From VAZQ01 sp963841705 (GTDB lineage Bacteria > Pseudomonadota > Alphaproteobacteria > Rhizobiales > Xanthobacteraceae): DNA of 64,000 bases. The stretch covers positions 186,001 to 250,000 of the forward strand of contig CAWJDY010000033.1 in NCBI GenBank assembly GCA_963841705.1. The letters run 5' to 3'. Position numbers and translations under genes: made by a program. The notes under the pieces are model-generated. The model was given only the letters and a program-made list of their open reading frames with translations, had not been told where the DNA came from and ran no database searches. Positions 27,645 through 35,515 of this stretch are shown here, in pieces. Positions within the stretch are counted from its first letter, which is position 1. Every line of letters starts with the position of its first letter.

Positions 27645-27816
27645 GAACTCCGCTTTGTATCATTCACGCACATTCTTGAGACATCCTGCAACAACGGAAA
27701 GAGTAAACCACTCAAGCGGTTATCCCTATCGGGAACGCGCTACCTGTCCAAACGTTAATAACCCGACCGTTCGCGGCCGGCCGGAAGCAGACCCGCATGT
27801 GAAAGGCTTTAGCCCC

Positions 27817-28959
27817 ATGGAATATGAGGTCAAGACCCGGCGCGTCGCACGCGCCGCCGCGGAGGCTTCGTTCCGGTTCGGGATCGAGGAGGAATATTTC
27901 CTCTGCGATGCGGCGACGCTGGCGCCTGCGATGAGCACGCCTGAGAGCTTGTTCCAGCCTCGCAGCGGTGCGCGGCTCAAACGTGAAATGTTACAGGTAC
28001 AGGTGGAAGTCACCACAACAGCGCACACAACGCAGCAGGGGATTCGCAACGAGCTCATCGAGCTGAGAAATACAGCCGCGCATGCTGCTGCCGAGCATGG
28101 ACTTGCCATTCTCGCCGCCGGCACCCATCCGAGCGCGAATTGGCGCGAAGCCGTGCACAGCCCGAAGGAGCGCTATCATGCGCTGATGCGAGACCTGCAG
28201 ATGGTGGGGCAGCGCGACATGGTCTGCGGCATGCATGTCCATATCGAGCTGCCGGATCCCGACAGGCGCATAAGCGTGATGACACGGTTGATACCCTATG
28301 TTCCGCTATTACTGGCGCTGTCTACTTCTTCGCCGTTTTGGTGCTCTCGCGACACGGGACTGAAAAGTTATCGTCTTACGTCCTATGACGAGCTACCGCG
28401 CAGCGGACTGCCGGAGCTCTTCTGGTCCTACGAGGATTACGAGGCCTATGTATCGGCGCTTGTGTCTTCCGGCGCCATGCCGGACGGCACCCACATTTGG
28501 TGGGCGGTTCGACCTTCACACACGTATCCCACGTTGGAGCTCCGCGCGACGGACTGCTGCACCCGCTTGGACGACGCTGTTGCGATCGCAGGGCTCTATC
28601 GTGCCTTGGTGCGCTATCTCTATCGCAACCCGACGGTGAACGCGGACATCAACGCGGTCGACCGTGCCATTGCGGTAGAGAACAAGTGGATCGCGCAGCG
28701 ATACGGAGTGGAGGGCTCTTTCGTCACCCCGGTTGGAGCAATCACGGTTGCAGCGATGCTCGATCTCCTCATCGAGGAGCTCGGAGACGACGCGGAGATG
28801 TTGGGGTGTGCGCAGGACGTGCTGGCATGTCGGGCGATTGTGATGCGCGGCACCTCCGCCGACGCGCAGCTGCGCGCGTTCCGCCAATGCCGGGATGATG
28901 GGCTCTCCCCTATCGACGCCGTCGTACGCTGGATCGCCGATGCCAGCACGGCGGGATGA
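27817..28959 (+). CDS. Carboxylate-amine ligase YbdK-type (glutamate-cysteine ligase family 2)
   Basis: From the ATG at 27817 the protein has 380 residues. The opening RFGIEEEYFLCDAATLAP contains the family's metal-binding glutamates, and GMHVHIELPD and ELRATDCCTRLDDAVAIAGL are further GCS2 signatures. E. coli YbdK has weak gamma-glutamylcysteine ligase activity; the physiological substrate here is unknown. The in-frame start at 27643 overlaps the divergent neighbour's start and is less likely. Confidence 0.9.
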   Translation: MEYEVKTRRVARAAAEASFRFGIEEEYFLCDAATLAPAMSTPESLFQPRSGARLKREMLQVQVEVTTTAHTTQQGIRNELIELRNTAAHAAAEHGLAILAAGTHPSANWREAVHSPKERYHALMRDLQMVGQRDMVCGMHVHIELPDPDRRISVMTRLIPYVPLLLALSTSSPFWCSRDTGLKSYRLTSYDELPRSGLPELFWSYEDYEAYVSALVSSGAMPDGTHIWWAVRPSHTYPTLELRATDCCTRLDDAVAIAGLYRALVRYLYRNPTVNADINAVDRAIAVENKWIAQRYGVEGSFVTPVGAITVAAMLDLLIEELGDDAEMLGCAQDVLACRAIVMRGTSADAQLRAFRQCRDDGLSPIDAVVRWIADASTAG

Positions 28960-28973
28960 ACTACGATCGCTGC

Positions 28974-29105
28974 GTAGGGTGGGTTAGCCGTGCAAGTCGG
29001 CTCCAGCCGACTTGGCGGCGTAACCCACCGTCACCGCAGGGGCAACGTCTCGGTGGGTTAGGCCATCGAGCCGGCTGGAACCGGCTCGATTGCTAACCCG
29101 CCCTC
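28974..29105. repeat. Second copy of the GGGTGGGTTA composite repeat
   Basis: It has the same plan as 4772-4917: GTAGGGTGGGTTAGC, CGTAACCCACC, GGTGGGTTAGGCC and GCTAACCC modules. The tip palindromes differ: AAGTCGGCTCCAGCCGACTT and CGAGCCGGCTGGAACCGGCT (continuing CG). The arms are conserved between copies while the tips vary, which suggests that the tip palindromes are separate units. Confidence 0.88.
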
Positions 29106-29233
29106 AGGCGGAATGCGCTCCAAACACCGTCGCCAGGGGAGCAGCGTGACATCGGCGGTCTGCTGGAATCAGTCAGGAGGAAAATGGCACCATCCATGCC
29201 CAGCTGGGCCGCATCGAACCGAAGGAATATCAG

Positions 29234-29854
29234 ATGCACGAAATGACACGGCGTCGCCTCTGTACGGCAGCACTTGGCTTGCTGCCGGTCACGTCTGCCG
29301 CCTGGGCACAGCAGCCGCCACCTGTGCGCTTGCGCGGCACCATCGAGGCGGTTGACGGGAACGTGCTCACGGTGAAGCCCGCCAGCGGGGCTGAGGCCAA
29401 GGTAGTGCTCGCCGAAAAACCGCTCATTGTGGCCGTGGTGAAAGCCACGCTTGCGGAAGTCAAGGAGGGCACGTTCCTCGGCAGCGCGGCGATCCCGCAG
29501 GCGGACGGCACCCAGAAGGCGGTCGAAGTGCATATCTACCCCGAGGAGATGCGGGGCACCGGCGAGGGGCACCGGCCCTATCCACCGGTTGCGAACGGTA
29601 CCATGACCAACGGCACAGCATCGGGTGCCACGGTCTCCGCAGTCGAAGGCTCGACGATCACGGTCAAATACAAGGGCGGCGAGAAGAAGATCATTGTCCC
29701 CCCGAGCGCGCCCATTCTTCGCTACGAGATCGGCAGCGGGGCTGACCTCAAGCCCGGCGTGCATTTTACCGTGCTCGCCGCGACGAAGAAGCCAGACGGC
29801 ACATTCGAGACAAGTCGCATCAATGTCGGTCGCGACGGCGCCGTGCCGCAATAG
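29234..29854 (+). CDS. Exported beta-rich protein of unknown function (DUF5666-like)
   Basis: The 206-residue protein has a Tat-like leader (MTRRRLCTAALGLLPVTSAA, cleavage after AWA) and a mature part with two similar OB-like segments: VRLRGTIEAVDGNVLTVKPA and later GATVSAVEGSTITVKYKGGE. Such G-x-I-x-x-V-x-G-x-x-L/I-T-V repeats occur in DUF5666/metal- or nucleic-acid-binding OB proteins. Function unknown. The start may be ATG 29234 or 29243. It is monocistronic. Confidence 0.8.
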   Translation: MHEMTRRRLCTAALGLLPVTSAAWAQQPPPVRLRGTIEAVDGNVLTVKPASGAEAKVVLAEKPLIVAVVKATLAEVKEGTFLGSAAIPQADGTQKAVEVHIYPEEMRGTGEGHRPYPPVANGTMTNGTASGATVSAVEGSTITVKYKGGEKKIIVPPSAPILRYEIGSGADLKPGVHFTVLAATKKPDGTFETSRINVGRDGAVPQ

Positions 29855-29900
29855 CCCTGGCCTCCGGTGCTGCAGCGCGATTCACAAAATAGTGCAACAG

Positions 29901-29977
29901 TGAGGGGCACAGCGTCTCGCGTGACTCCGCCCCTCACCCCAACCCTCTCCCCGTTAAGAACGGGGGAGAGGGAGCAG
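29901..29977. repeat. CTCTCCCCGTT hairpin repeat
   Basis: GTGAGGGGCACAGCG...CGCCCCTCAC is followed by a hairpin CTCTCCCCGTTAAGAACGGG continuing GGAGAG. It is the same module as 2640-2714 in the atp operon, here without nested palindromes, and so shows the unoccupied form. It lies between convergent genes. Confidence 0.85.
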
Positions 29978-30061
29978 CTCGAGTTTGCCGCTCGGCTGAT
30001 CCCATTTCACCGCACCTGTACTCGTGCCTTGGGTAGCGCCGCCGTTGGCGTCCGCAGTCCT

Positions 30062-31264
30062 TCAGTACCGCAGATGTGCTCGGCGCTCAGCCAGCCAGGC
30101 CTGCTCATCCGGGATAGCCAGCGCATCGAGGTCCTGCGGTGTCGCAGGTGCATCGTCCACCCATTCTCGCAGTAACGGACCGCCGTTGATGACATCGATG
30201 GCGAGCCTGCCGTGCTCGTATTCGTAATCGAAATCGCGCCAAAGCGGATAGTCCGGATACAAACGGCGAATTGCCTTGAACGCGAGCGCTTGGATACGCC
30301 AAGGCTTGAAGGCCTGGTGATCGTAGCTGGGATCTTCGGTGTGAATCTGCACACCGTTGCAAAGCCTGCCGACATGCTTGTGAAAGGTAGGCTCGAACCC
30401 GCAAGCGCGCAGGCGGCAACCACGCAGCCACCCCGGCGCAAGGGAGTCCATTTCCTTCATGAGTTGTCGCGCGTCGATATCGGGAGCGCCGAACAGCTCG
30501 AGCGGCCGCGTGGTACCGCGCCCTTCCGAGAGCGTTGTGCCCTCGACCATCACGGTGCCCGCATAGGCGCGCGCCATCCACAAATTCGACGCATTGGGAC
30601 TGGGGTTGACCCACGCCCGCTCGCCAAGGGGCCAACCGAATCCCGGCGCGGCATCGGGCCGCCAATCCTGCATCTCGATGACGCGATACTCGACATCGAG
30701 CTTGAGCGTTTTCACGAACCATGAACCCAGCTCGCCGAGCGTAAGTCCGTGACGCATCGGCAAAGGACCGGCGCCAACAAAACTCTGCCACTCGGATCGG
30801 AGCGTCAGGCCTTCGACGACACGCCCAACAGGATTGGGTCGATCCAATACCCAGACCGCTTTATCACTCCGGGATGCCGCTTCGAGGATATAGCGCAGCG
30901 TCGTTATGTACGTATAAATGCGGCAACCCAAATCCTGCAGATCGACCAGGAGGACATCGAATGTGTCCATCATCGCATCCGTCGGATTGCGCACTTTTCC
31001 ATACAAGCTGAATACCGGGATGCCGTGCACGGGATCGTTGAAGTTCGGCAACTCGATCATGTTGTCCTGCTTTTCCCCGCGCAGACCATGTTGCGGGCCG
31101 AAAGCGGCGGTGATCTTCACATCGCCGCATGCGGCCAACGCATCGAGCGAGTGCTTCAGATCTGCCGTGACCGAAGCGGGATGTACGAGCAATGCAACAC
31201 GCCGCCCGATCAGCGGTACGCGCAACGCGGGCTCGGTAACAAGGCGGTCGATGCCAAACTTCAT
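30062..31264 (-). CDS. DUF1343 protein, NamZ-like exo-beta-N-acetylmuramidase
   Basis: The 400-residue protein matches DUF1343, whose founding member NamZ of Bacillus removes terminal N-acetylmuramic acid from peptidoglycan fragments. Segments seen are RVALLVHPASVT, AAFGPQHGLRGEKQDNM, DVLLVDLQDLGCRIYTYITT, VLDRPNPVGR and EGTTLSEGRGTTRPLELFGA. No signal peptide is visible, so a cytoplasmic recycling role is possible. ATG 31264 overlaps the stop of the DOMON-like gene by four bases. Confidence 0.9.
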   Translation of the reverse strand: MKFGIDRLVTEPALRVPLIGRRVALLVHPASVTADLKHSLDALAACGDVKITAAFGPQHGLRGEKQDNMIELPNFNDPVHGIPVFSLYGKVRNPTDAMMDTFDVLLVDLQDLGCRIYTYITTLRYILEAASRSDKAVWVLDRPNPVGRVVEGLTLRSEWQSFVGAGPLPMRHGLTLGELGSWFVKTLKLDVEYRVIEMQDWRPDAAPGFGWPLGERAWVNPSPNASNLWMARAYAGTVMVEGTTLSEGRGTTRPLELFGAPDIDARQLMKEMDSLAPGWLRGCRLRACGFEPTFHKHVGRLCNGVQIHTEDPSYDHQAFKPWRIQALAFKAIRRLYPDYPLWRDFDYEYEHGRLAIDVINGGPLLREWVDDAPATPQDLDALAIPDEQAWLAERRAHLRY

Positions 31265-31815
31265 AGTCGCTGCGCCGGAGCAATTTGATGTGCAAAGCAA
31301 ACGGAATGATGGAAATCCGGTTTGCCTGGCGGATGCGCCAACGCCCAATATGCTTTGTGGCCGCTCGTTTCTTCGATCACCGCCGAGAGGCCGAGACGCC
31401 AAGCAGCATCGGGCGGCAAGCCCGACAACCCATCCAACTCGAGCGAGGCTTGCAAGGTATAGAGCTCGGAGCCCGATTGCGCTTCGATCCGCGGGGCGCT
31501 TATCTCGGTCGCGGCGCGCATCCCGTACCGGTAGCCGCTGAACCGATATGCTGCCCATTGTGTCGAGGGCGCAAAGTTGAACTCGTAATATGCCTCACCC
31601 GGCGAGCTGCGAATGAATGCTTCGAAGCAGGTGTGCCGCCAAAGCTCATCGGCACGCGCAGCCTGCACTACAGGGGGTATCCGCAAATCGTCTATCCTGC
31701 CGGTAACGAAATAGCATAATACCAAGCTGCCGGCGCGCGGACGCGCGGCGTCCACCTCGATGCGTGCCGTTGCCAAGCAACGCGAGTCCGGATGCGGCCT
31801 CAACGCCTGGCGCAT
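31261..31815 (-). CDS. DOMON-like domain-containing protein
   Basis: The 184-residue protein matches proteins annotated as DOMON-like: FEAFIRSSPGEAYYEFNFAP, WAAYRFSGYR, and SAVIEETSGHKAYWALAHPP near the end. It lacks a signal peptide. In many Proteobacteria this gene precedes the DUF1343 gene with overlapping codons, as here. The joint function (cell-wall sugar recycling or carbohydrate binding) is inference. Confidence 0.85.
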   Translation of the reverse strand: MRQALRPHPDSRCLATARIEVDAARPRAGSLVLCYFVTGRIDDLRIPPVVQAARADELWRHTCFEAFIRSSPGEAYYEFNFAPSTQWAAYRFSGYRYGMRAATEISAPRIEAQSGSELYTLQASLELDGLSGLPPDAAWRLGLSAVIEETSGHKAYWALAHPPGKPDFHHSVCFAHQIAPAQRL

Positions 31816-31878
31816 GCCGGTATTGTAGCAATAGGCGATGCTTGCGGCATGGACCGCATCTGAGAGAGCGAGGCTGTT

Positions 31879-32796
31879 CTAGCGGCCCATGCGGTAGGGC
31901 TTCAGGATGGCATAGACCGCCTCCTGGGCGGGCGTTGCTATGCCGTACTTGCGTCCGAGCGCGACCACTTTGCCGGCGAGCCAGTCGAGCTCGAGGCGAT
32001 TGCCCGCGGCAAGATCATTCGCCATCGAGGCGCGCATATCCGGGGCAAAGCCCGCCACCGAGCGATCGAGCTCCGCGGGAAAATCCGGCGGGAACTCGAC
32101 GCCGTCCGCACGGCCTACGGCCATCGTCTCCTGCATCAGCTTGTACAGGAGAGCGCGCATGTCCTCGTCGTCGCGAATGACACCGAGAGGCTGGCGCGTG
32201 CTGGCGGTGATCCCGGAGGTGCCCGCGAGCAGCACAAATTTTTTCCAGAGGTCGAGAAGCATATTATCCGAGAGAGTAATGTCGAGCTTCGCAGCCTTCA
32301 TCTCATCGACGTAGCCGGCGAGCACGGGGTCGGGACGCCGATCGAGGCGACCGCAGCGGATGCGGGCGATCGTGCCGGTATGGCGGATCACGCCCGGTCG
32401 CGCGATCGTGGTGACGACGTAGGTGGCCCCGCCGATGGTGGTATCATTGCCCAGAATGGGCGCGAGCCGCTCGACGCTGTCGACGCCGTTCTGGAGCGTG
32501 ATCACGCGCGTGCTCGCGCCCACGAGCGGGCGCGTGTGCTCGCCCGCCGTCTCGCTGTCCCACAACTTGACCGCAAAGAACACCACATCGACCGGACCGA
32601 CCTGCCTCGGGTCATCGGTGACCCTGAGCTCCTTGAGGTGCAGGTTGCCGAGGCTGCTCTCGATCCTGATGCCATCCCGGCGCAGGGCGTCGCGATGCGC
32701 TCCGCGTGCGATGAACGCCACGTCGTGCCCGGCCGCGGCGAGCCGCGCGCCGAAATATCCGCCTACTGCGCCCGCTGCCATCACCGCAATCCGCAT
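31879..32796 (-). CDS. panE: 2-Dehydropantoate 2-reductase (ketopantoate reductase) family
   Basis: It reduces ketopantoate with NADPH in pantothenate synthesis. The 305-residue protein has the Rossmann motif MAAGAVGGYFGARLAAAGHD (usual GxGAxG with Ala at the first Gly). Active-site residues are in FFAVKLWDSETA, DLWKKFVLLAGTSGI and NRLELDWLAG, which preserve the lysine and the N-x-x-E-x-D pattern. Several paralogues usually exist, so the true physiological substrate is not certain. Confidence 0.88.
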   Translation of the reverse strand: MRIAVMAAGAVGGYFGARLAAAGHDVAFIARGAHRDALRRDGIRIESSLGNLHLKELRVTDDPRQVGPVDVVFFAVKLWDSETAGEHTRPLVGASTRVITLQNGVDSVERLAPILGNDTTIGGATYVVTTIARPGVIRHTGTIARIRCGRLDRRPDPVLAGYVDEMKAAKLDITLSDNMLLDLWKKFVLLAGTSGITASTRQPLGVIRDDEDMRALLYKLMQETMAVGRADGVEFPPDFPAELDRSVAGFAPDMRASMANDLAAGNRLELDWLAGKVVALGRKYGIATPAQEAVYAILKPYRMGR

Positions 32797-33717
32797 GCCT
32801 CATCCTCCGCACCCAAACATCCTAAGCCCTGAGCGATCTGCTCTGGGAACCAGATTTGCAAGCCGGCCGGCTCAACATTCACCTAAACGAGTATATTTTT
32901 TTTACACAATTTGGGGTCGCGGGTTTATATTGAAACATTGTTTTTGCTAGGTTTTTCCCATTGGCTTCGTTTGCGCAATTGGGTTCGTTTGCGCAAAATC
33001 CGGGAAATGATTGCCGCGCAACTACCATACAAGCAGAGATCCGCTATCGGCATGCTGTCGCGGCTTGGGTTCGTTCGGCCAAAGCGCTGGCCGTCGCCAC
33101 ATCGGCTTGGGTTGTTCGGGCAGAGCACATTGCAGCATCCCTCATTCTCAATCTTTGTTCCTATTTTGTTCTAGCACGCGGCGGCGCTGTTCGCAAGCAA
33201 ATCCGCGGCCCGCGCACACCGCCGGTCTTGCGCCTGATGCGGCCGGTCTCGACCTGCATTGCGGGCGACATGCGCGCTCAAGCCTGCTTCTCGTTCCTAT
33301 GCACGGCGGCGAGCCCGTTACCCCGTCAGCAATCGCAAGCCTTCACGGGGCGTCGAGGCGTTGGTTTGAGTGCGTCGGCGGTTGAGCTTTAAACCATGTC
33401 CGCTGTTCAAGGAGAAGCAGCCGCACAGGTTGCAGCGCGGTAATTCGGTTCTTGACGTGAACCGGCCGTTTCTGCTGCGGTGCCGTAACTTCGGGTTTTG
33501 ACCTAGCCTGTGTGAAAACCCCGAAAACTCTTAGCGGGCATTCGGTCTTACGGATTGCTGCGACGCAAACTGACCTCTGAGACTCCATTTCGCCGGCCGC
33601 AAATCCAAATCGGACATGAGCGCGAATGTCAGGCGCGCCCAAAAAACTTTTATCGGCGCCAGGAACTTTAGGCTGTCCGCCGCATTCGTAGACCGCCCAG
33701 CCGGGGGTCCTTCCAGG
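32797..33717. other. Long intergenic region with a dispersed repeat (921 bp)
   Basis: No intact gene is seen. A repeat at 32925-33020 is shared with 58705-58800. Further right, 33172-33640 holds AT- and GC-mixed sequence with no family recognised, although CCTGTGTGAAAACCCCGAAA and nearby TGAGACTCC look like rhizobial interspersed-repeat material. The promoter of the cytochrome gene should lie at its right end. The frame of that gene is open to 33616, but the start is placed at 33718. Confidence 0.55.
32925..33020. repeat. Dispersed repeat with tandem TTCGTTTGCGCAA units, copy 1
   Basis: GGCTTCGTTTGCGCAATT and GGGTTCGTTTGCGCAAAA follow each other in tandem, preceded by AAACATTGTTTTTGCTAGGT and TTTTCCCATT. 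The copy at 58705-58800 aligns along the whole length. The inner TTTGCGCAA is nearly palindromic. The neighbouring segment 33061-33120 has further GGTTCGTTCGGCCAAA units. Confidence 0.8.
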
Positions 33718-35016
33718 ATGTTTAAGCGCATTATCATCGGCACTGGGTCGCTAGGGATAGCGTGTCTGCTCGTGTTTCTCGCGCTTGCGTGGCGGCCGGC
33801 AATCGCCCCTGTCGATCCCCCAGCCAAGGTCAGCTTTTCCGCCGAGTTGATCGCAAAGGGTGAAGTCCTCGCTGGAGCCGGATATTGCGCGGTGTGCCAC
33901 ACCCGGCAGGGCGGGCAGCTGTTCGCCGGGGGATACCCGATGCCCACGCCCTTCGGGACGATCTATTCAACCAACATCACGCCCGAGCCCGAAACCGGCA
34001 TCGGCCGGTGGTCGCTGGAGGCATTCACCCGCGCGATGCATGAGGGTATCTCCCGCGATGGATCGCACCTTTTTCCCGCATTCCCATACGATCATTTCAC
34101 CAAGGTTTCGGACGACGACGTAGGGGCGATCTATGCCTACTTGATGACCCGGCCTCCGGTCAGGGCCCCTACGCAGACGAATACGATTCCGTTCCCGTTC
34201 AATATCCGCTACCTGCAGGCGGGATGGAAGCTGCTGTTCTTCAGGTCCGGCCGCTTCGAACCAGTCGCCGGCAAGAGCGACGAATGGAACCGCGGCGCTT
34301 ACCTCGCGCTCGGGCTTAGCCATTGCGGCGCCTGCCACACGCCGCGCAACTTGCTCGGCGCGGAAAAGGTGGGCGACGCCTATGCCGGCGCGGCGATCGA
34401 CAACTGGATCGCCCCGCCGTTGACCGCCGCAAACCCTGCTCCCGTCCCGTGGACGCAGGAGGAACTGCACGGCTATTTGCGCAACGGCATGAGTCTTCTG
34501 CATGGGGTTGCGGCGGGACCGATGTCTCCCGTCGTGCATGGCCTTGCCGCACTTCCTGAATCGGATGTCCAGGCCATCGCAACGTATTTCGCCGACATCG
34601 ACCATGCGGACGACCGCCTGGCATCCCTCGAGCCAGCAGTGGCGCGTGCGATGTCCTACGCACCCCTCGGCACCGGGCTGGAGTTCGACGCCGACGCGCG
34701 CCTCTACTTGGCCGCCTGCGCTTCCTGTCACTATAACTCTGGCCACGCACCGCTCGCGGTCCGGCCGGACCTCGCGCTCAACAGCGCGTTGAGCCTGCCC
34801 GATCCCACCAACCTGATCCAAGTCATGCTGCGTGGCGTCGGCGCGGAGGAAGGTATCCCGGGCGTCGTCATGCCAAGCTTCGCGCAGGCCTTCACCGACA
34901 CCGACCTCGCACGCATCGCCGCTTATCTCCGCCGCACCCGCACGAATTTGCCGCCCTGGCCAGACCTCGAGAAAAAGGTCGCGGCGATGCGCCGGCAGAT
35001 CACTGCCTCACAGTGA
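33718..35016 (+). CDS. Membrane-anchored tri-haem cytochrome c (alcohol/aldehyde dehydrogenase type)
   Basis: The 432-residue protein has an N-terminal membrane anchor (IIIGTGSLGIACLLVFLALA) and three CxxCH haem sites: CAVCH near residue 59, CGACH near 203 and CASCH near 338. The pattern matches the cytochrome subunit that accepts electrons from periplasmic alcohol, gluconate or aldehyde dehydrogenases and passes them to ubiquinol or an oxidase. The gene lies 25 bp before a [2Fe-2S] and Mo-subunit pair, so it is their likely electron acceptor. ATG 33718 gives an anchor at the very N-terminus; the in-frame extension to 33616 is less likely. Confidence 0.93.
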   Translation: MFKRIIIGTGSLGIACLLVFLALAWRPAIAPVDPPAKVSFSAELIAKGEVLAGAGYCAVCHTRQGGQLFAGGYPMPTPFGTIYSTNITPEPETGIGRWSLEAFTRAMHEGISRDGSHLFPAFPYDHFTKVSDDDVGAIYAYLMTRPPVRAPTQTNTIPFPFNIRYLQAGWKLLFFRSGRFEPVAGKSDEWNRGAYLALGLSHCGACHTPRNLLGAEKVGDAYAGAAIDNWIAPPLTAANPAPVPWTQEELHGYLRNGMSLLHGVAAGPMSPVVHGLAALPESDVQAIATYFADIDHADDRLASLEPAVARAMSYAPLGTGLEFDADARLYLAACASCHYNSGHAPLAVRPDLALNSALSLPDPTNLIQVMLRGVGAEEGIPGVVMPSFAQAFTDTDLARIAAYLRRTRTNLPPWPDLEKKVAAMRRQITASQ

Positions 35017-35041
35017 AGACAATCGTCCGGAGGCCTTGAAC

Positions 35042-35515
35042 ATGAGAACGCTGCATATCAATGGCCGCGCCGTTACGATCGAGGCCGAGGATGAAACACC
35101 GCTGTTGTGGATCATCCGCGACACCATCGGCCTCACCGGCACGAAGTTCGGCTGCGGCATCGGCATGTGCGGCGCCTGCACCGTGCATGTAGGCGGACGC
35201 CCGACGCGGTCCTGCATCACGCCTGTGAGCAGCGTCGCCAATGCGGAGATTACCACAATCGAAGGGCTCGCTCCGCAGGGACAGCATCCTTTGCAAAAGG
35301 CCTGGATCGACCTTCAGGTTCCGCAGTGCGGTTACTGCCAGTCCGGCCAGATCATGCAGGCCGCGTCCCTGCTCAAGGACTTCCCGACGCCAAGCGACGA
35401 GGACATCGACGCGGTGATGGCCGGCAATCTCTGCCGCTGCATGACCTACGTGCGCATCCGGAAGGCAATCAAACAGGCTGCGGCCGCAATGCGGAAGGAG
35501 GCCTCCAATGGTTAG
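35042..35515 (+). CDS. [2Fe-2S] subunit of an aldehyde/isoquinoline oxidoreductase
   Basis: The 157-residue small subunit has CGIGMCGACTVHVGGRPTRS near residues 40-58 and CGYCQSGQIMQAA with NLCRCMTYVRIRKAIK further on, giving two [2Fe-2S] clusters. Its end overlaps the start of the catalytic subunit by eight bases. It has no leader, so it must be exported as a passenger with the Tat-bearing large subunit. It relays electrons to the upstream cytochrome c. Confidence 0.96.
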   Translation: MRTLHINGRAVTIEAEDETPLLWIIRDTIGLTGTKFGCGIGMCGACTVHVGGRPTRSCITPVSSVANAEITTIEGLAPQGQHPLQKAWIDLQVPQCGYCQSGQIMQAASLLKDFPTPSDEDIDAVMAGNLCRCMTYVRIRKAIKQAAAAMRKEASNG